A stretch of DNA of 64,000 nt from Charina bottae (taxonomy: Eukaryota; Chordata; Lepidosauria; Squamata; Charinaidae). The translations under genes and the position numbers were made by a program. Shown here piece by piece: positions 60,316 to 64,000 of this stretch. Below the pieces are notes generated by a model that was not told the origin of the DNA, did no database searches, and saw nothing but the letters and a program-made list of their open reading frames with translations. Within the stretch, counting starts at the first letter, position 1, and every line of letters begins with the position of its first letter. The stretch covers positions 91,286,421 through 91,350,420 of the forward strand of contig JALMGJ010000005.1 of NCBI GenBank assembly GCA_023362775.1, written 5' to 3'.

Positions 60316-62193
60316 CTTCTTTTTTTTTTTTAATATATTTTATTGAATTTTAAATATACATAGATAAAAGGTTGAAAAGGAAAAAGAAATAGAAATACAA
60401 ATCAAAGAAAGAAAGAAAGAAAAAAGTGTAGTAAAGTAACTAGAAAAAGAGAAAGATGAAACATAGAAATTAGAACTTCCGATTTATCTCTGGTCATAGT
60501 GATTTAAAAAATAGTCTCTTACATGCTAGGTCTATATATAACATTGTAGAACATTTCCTGTCTAATATATCAATTTATGTATATTTTAATCTTCAAAACC
60601 CCATATAAGCTTTACCCCTCCTGCATTTTGTAAATAGTCCATTAATGGTTTCCACTCTTTAAGAAAATAATAATTTGTATTTTCTTTTAATAAACATGTC
60701 AATTTATCATTTTCTGCCATTTCCATTACTTTTAACATCCAGTCCTGTATTGTAGGTATAGTCTGGTTTTTCCAATTTTGTGCATATATAAGTCTTGCTG
60801 CTGTAACCATATATTGCATAATTCTTGTGAATTTCTTTCCTATTTGTTCTTCTGTTATTCCCAATAAAAATAATTCTGGTTTATATGGAACTTGAATTTG
60901 TAAAATATTTTGCATCAATGAATGTATCTGAGTCCAAAATTTCTTAGCAATCTCACAAGTCCACCACATATGATAAAATGACCCCTCTTTTTTTTACATT
61001 TCCAACATAAGTTGGATACATTCCCATACATTTTAGCTAACTTTTGTGGGGTCATATACCATCTGTACATCATTTTGTAGAAATTTTCCTTCAAATTATA
61101 ACACAGAGTAAATTTTAATCCTTTAGTCCACATATCTTCCCATTATTGCATTTGAATATTATGACCAATATTTTTTGCCCATTTAATCATACAATCTTTA
61201 ACTTGTTCCTCTACCATTTCACCTTTTAGCAATAATTTATACATTTTGGCAATTAAATGGTCATCTGTCTCACATAGTTGTATCTCAAATTCCGATTTAT
61301 TTTGTTCAAATTCAAAGTCTTTTTTGTCTGATTTAAATTTTTCTACAAGTTGCATATATGAAAGCCATTCGAAAGTATATCCTTCAGAGGCCAATTCTTC
61401 TTTTAATTTAGTTTTATATTGTCCTTGTTCTTTTTTTAAAAGATCTTTGTAAGTCAACCATTTATCTTTAACTCTTACTTCTGTTCTATAAAATGCTTCT
61501 TGTGTAGAAATCCATAAAGGTCTTTTGTAACATAAAATTAATTTATATTTATTCCAAATTCTTAATAAAGATCTTCTAATATAATGATTTTTAAAATCCA
61601 CATTAACTTTCACTTTGTCGTACCACAAATATCCATGCCATCCGTATCTTAATTCATGTCCCTCCAAATTCAATAACTTTTCATTTTTCAAAACTATCCA
61701 TTCTTTTATCCATACTAAACAGCAAGCAGCATAATATAATTTCAAATCCGGTAAACCCAGTCCACCTCTTTCCTTTGAATCTTGCAAAACTTTATATTTT
61801 ATCCTTGGTTTTTTCCCTTGCCAAATAAACTTAGAAATATCTCGCTGCCATTGTTTGAAAGGTTCTTCTGATGCCAATATAGGTAGTGTTTGAAAAAGAT
61901 ATAAAATTCTTGGCAAAACATTCATTTTGATTGCTGAAATTCTACCTAATAATGATAATTGCAGTTTTTCCCAATGTTCCAAATCTTTCTTAATATCCAT
62001 CCAAAGTGGAATATACTGTAGTTATTCTTGAACAATTTAACATTTTTAGTTGTTAAGTATACTCCCAAATATTTTACTTTTTCTTCCATTGAATATCCTG
62101 TTATTTCTTTCAATTTCTCTTGTTGGTGGTAATCCATATTTTTAGTCAAAACTTTTGTCTTCTGTAAATTCACTTTAAACTAGAAATTAGGGT
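60316..62193 (-). mobile_element. 5'-truncated L1 LINE with broken ORF2
   Basis: Same family as the copy at 4540 but longer. The minus strand reads KVKYLGVYLTTKNVKLFKNN, LGRISAIKMNVLPRILYLF, FIWQGKKPRIKYKVL, ERGGLGLPDLKLYYAACCL, then the segment shared with 4540. Breaks seen are a frameshift near 62000-62030, a CAA to TAA change at about 61143-61150, and a one-base deletion in the poly-T run near 60989 (eight T against nine in the other copy). Target duplication gtaactagaaatt at 60303-60315 and 62194-62206. These lesions make it inactive. Confidence 0.9.
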
Positions 62194-62206
62194 GTAACTA
62201 GAAATT

Positions 62207-63365
62207 ATTCTGATGTAATCCACTTCCTCCTATTCAAGCAAGAATCCATTTTTTGAAATGTAATATTGGTAACTGGTACTCTTAGAGAAGACTGAGTGCA
62301 TTTAACCTGCTACAGTAGAGCTGGTGGTCAGGGTGTCAATAACCTTCTGCTTTTCCTTTCAAAATTATATCTTTTTGCTATTATCTTTTTATATTTCATT
62401 ATTTTAAGCTTCAGGGACTAAAAAAAAGAGAGAGGAAGCTTTAATATCTTGATTCAGTAGCCTTAAAAGCATTTGTCACATTAACAAGTGCTATATAAAA
62501 GATGTCAAAACCATCTCTGATCAAAGAAAATATAATGAATGTTGTAGCCCATCATGCTGTGAACTTACTTTGTTGCTGTTTTGTGCTTTTACTATCCACA
62601 AACAGATGGCAGGCAGGGATTATAGTAGTCAGCTGGAAGAGATTTCTGTGATGTATTGTGCACAATACCTAGGACAATTTTAAAATATCGTCTTTGACAC
62701 TGGGTAAAGTTTGCAAAAATCACACATGGCATCCAGGCTTTTTAAAATAACAACACACATGAAATTGGTGTAGTTTGTGAGCAGTGGGAGAGCTTGATTT
62801 GCTAGAAACTGTCTCTTTATATCTTGATCCAGTCCAGAAACTGGAGCATACATATTTTAAGGTGACAGCAGTAAAGCTGTGGGTAACCATCAAATTTAAT
62901 ATAATGTTTTGCCAACAGAAACTGTCAGATTGCTGATCTAGATCTTTTCCCTCCTTTCCTTTTCTGAGATGCAGGGAGCAAAGAAGCATTTTTAAATCTT
63001 TCCTATTTAGGCAGGCTGATGGTTTTAAAAGAAAATACTTAAAGGGCCTAGTTTCCAGAACTAAAATCTCACTGATTTCAATGGGTGCAGACTAAGTGGG
63101 ACGTAATCTAGATCCAGATCATTATGTGCTGGCTCTCAAAAGGATATTTTACAATGAAATTAAAAAGGAAATAATTCTACATAACATCTATTTCCCTTCC
63201 CCTCTCCATCCAATACTTGGTTGGCTTTTTGTTGGCAGCCAAAGTTTCCCACGGTATGACTATCAGAATTTTGTTTCCCTAAATCTTCAGTGCTGGGCAC
63301 CAGGTGCTGAAAAATGGATGGGATGGATGGTGTAGGAGAAAATGAAAAATCTTTAAGTATCTTGT
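62207..63365. other. Intergenic, no feature recognised
   Basis: No recognisable element or exon. Confidence 0.5.
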
Positions 63366-63479
63366 TTCCTTCCTTCCTTCCTTCCTTCCTTCCTTCCTTC
63401 CTTCCTTCCTTCCTTCCTTCCTTCCTTCCTTCCTTCCTTCCTTCCTTCCTTCCTTCCTTCCTTCCTTCCTTCCTTCCTT
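63365..63479. repeat. Long CTTC microsatellite
   Basis: About 28 uninterrupted CTTC units. Confidence 0.98.
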
Positions 63480-63621
63480 GGACGTGTTTTGGAACTCACC
63501 TATCCTGAATAGACAAAGAGAGATGTCAGCTTTCTTCTTCATGATACTGCATGATCCCAATGTAAAAATGTTGAAGTCTCAAGGGATTTGGTGATTGTGC
63601 AAGATTTTGCCACTTTAAAAC

Positions 63622-63666
<45 letters not shown>

Positions 63667-63688
63667 ATCTATCTATCTATCTATCTAC

Positions 63689-63746
<58 letters not shown>
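63622..63746. repeat. CTGT then CTAT compound microsatellite
   Basis: (CTGT)n of about 10 units followed by (CTAT)n of about 20 units with one CTAC interruption. Confidence 0.97.
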
Positions 63747-63747
<1 letters not shown>

Positions 63748-63749
63748 GG

Positions 63750-64000
63750 GGTTCTGCAGTTGCTATCTTGGGAAGTCACAGATGCTCTACTGTGCATTGG
63801 TACCCTGTGACCCACCTCTAAGATAAAGACTACCAAAGGTCTACATGGTCATAAGTGGTATACAGAAAACATACATTTGTGACCCTTACATTATGCTTGT
63901 GCATACCATCTTCAGTGCCTTCCTTTTCATTGTGGCTGCTGTTTGGCCAGTGGTAACAGATCAATAGCTGTCTAAGTCTAGGAAGTGGCCGAACCATCTC
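63750..64000. other. Window end, no feature recognised
   Basis: Short unassigned sequence. Confidence 0.5.

Overview
The window is vertebrate nuclear DNA, almost certainly from a squamate reptile and probably a snake. It is AT-rich, gene-poor and full of retroelements. The diagnostic families are the RTE-BovB LINE, tRNA-derived SINEs of the Sauria type, L1 and CR1/L2-type LINE ends, Penelope-like fold-backs, and long tetranucleotide arrays. No bacterial gene, CRISPR array or intact virus is present. The species call is inference; the repeat families are read from the sequence.

The only host gene I can support is the 3' end of SH2D4B on the + strand. Its last three coding exons are at 772-899, 30568-30788 and 32293-32385, in compatible phases with canonical splice sites. 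They encode a linker ending in WFHG, an SH2 domain with the FLVR arginine, and a C-terminus ending NLLFE. Intron sizes are about 29.7 kb and 1.5 kb. A 3' UTR of about 2.1 kb runs to two AATAAA signals at 34495-34513 followed by a GT/T-rich element. From about 34.5 kb to the end I find no further host exon.

Layout. 0.9-30.5 kb (intron 1): a TA-flanked inverted-repeat transposon, three SINEs carrying an internal 102-bp tandem array, a 5'-truncated L1 with a perfect 19-bp target duplication, a HAL1-like element, three BovB fragments (one with a nested LINE tail), four Sauria-type SINEs, a CpG-dense hAT element nested in a SINE, and microsatellites. 30.5-34.5 kb: the SH2 exons, a 5S rRNA-derived SINE, and a 468-bp Penelope-type fold-back lying inside the predicted 3' UTR. 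34.5-64 kb: intergenic sequence with two miniature Penelope fold-backs that have 13-bp target duplications, a second HAL1-like element, Sauria SINEs, a decayed RTE copy, two L1 copies of different age, and long CT, CTTC, CTAT and TTCCCC arrays.

The most notable signals are: (1) hammerhead-ribozyme-like cores in the Penelope-type fold-backs, one fold-back being in the SH2D4B 3' UTR; (2) a SINE lineage that seems to have retroposed with a 102-bp internal tandem array; (3) a HAL1-like family with two target-duplication-bracketed copies sharing a small reading frame; (4) a hAT element that carries a CpG-rich minisatellite.
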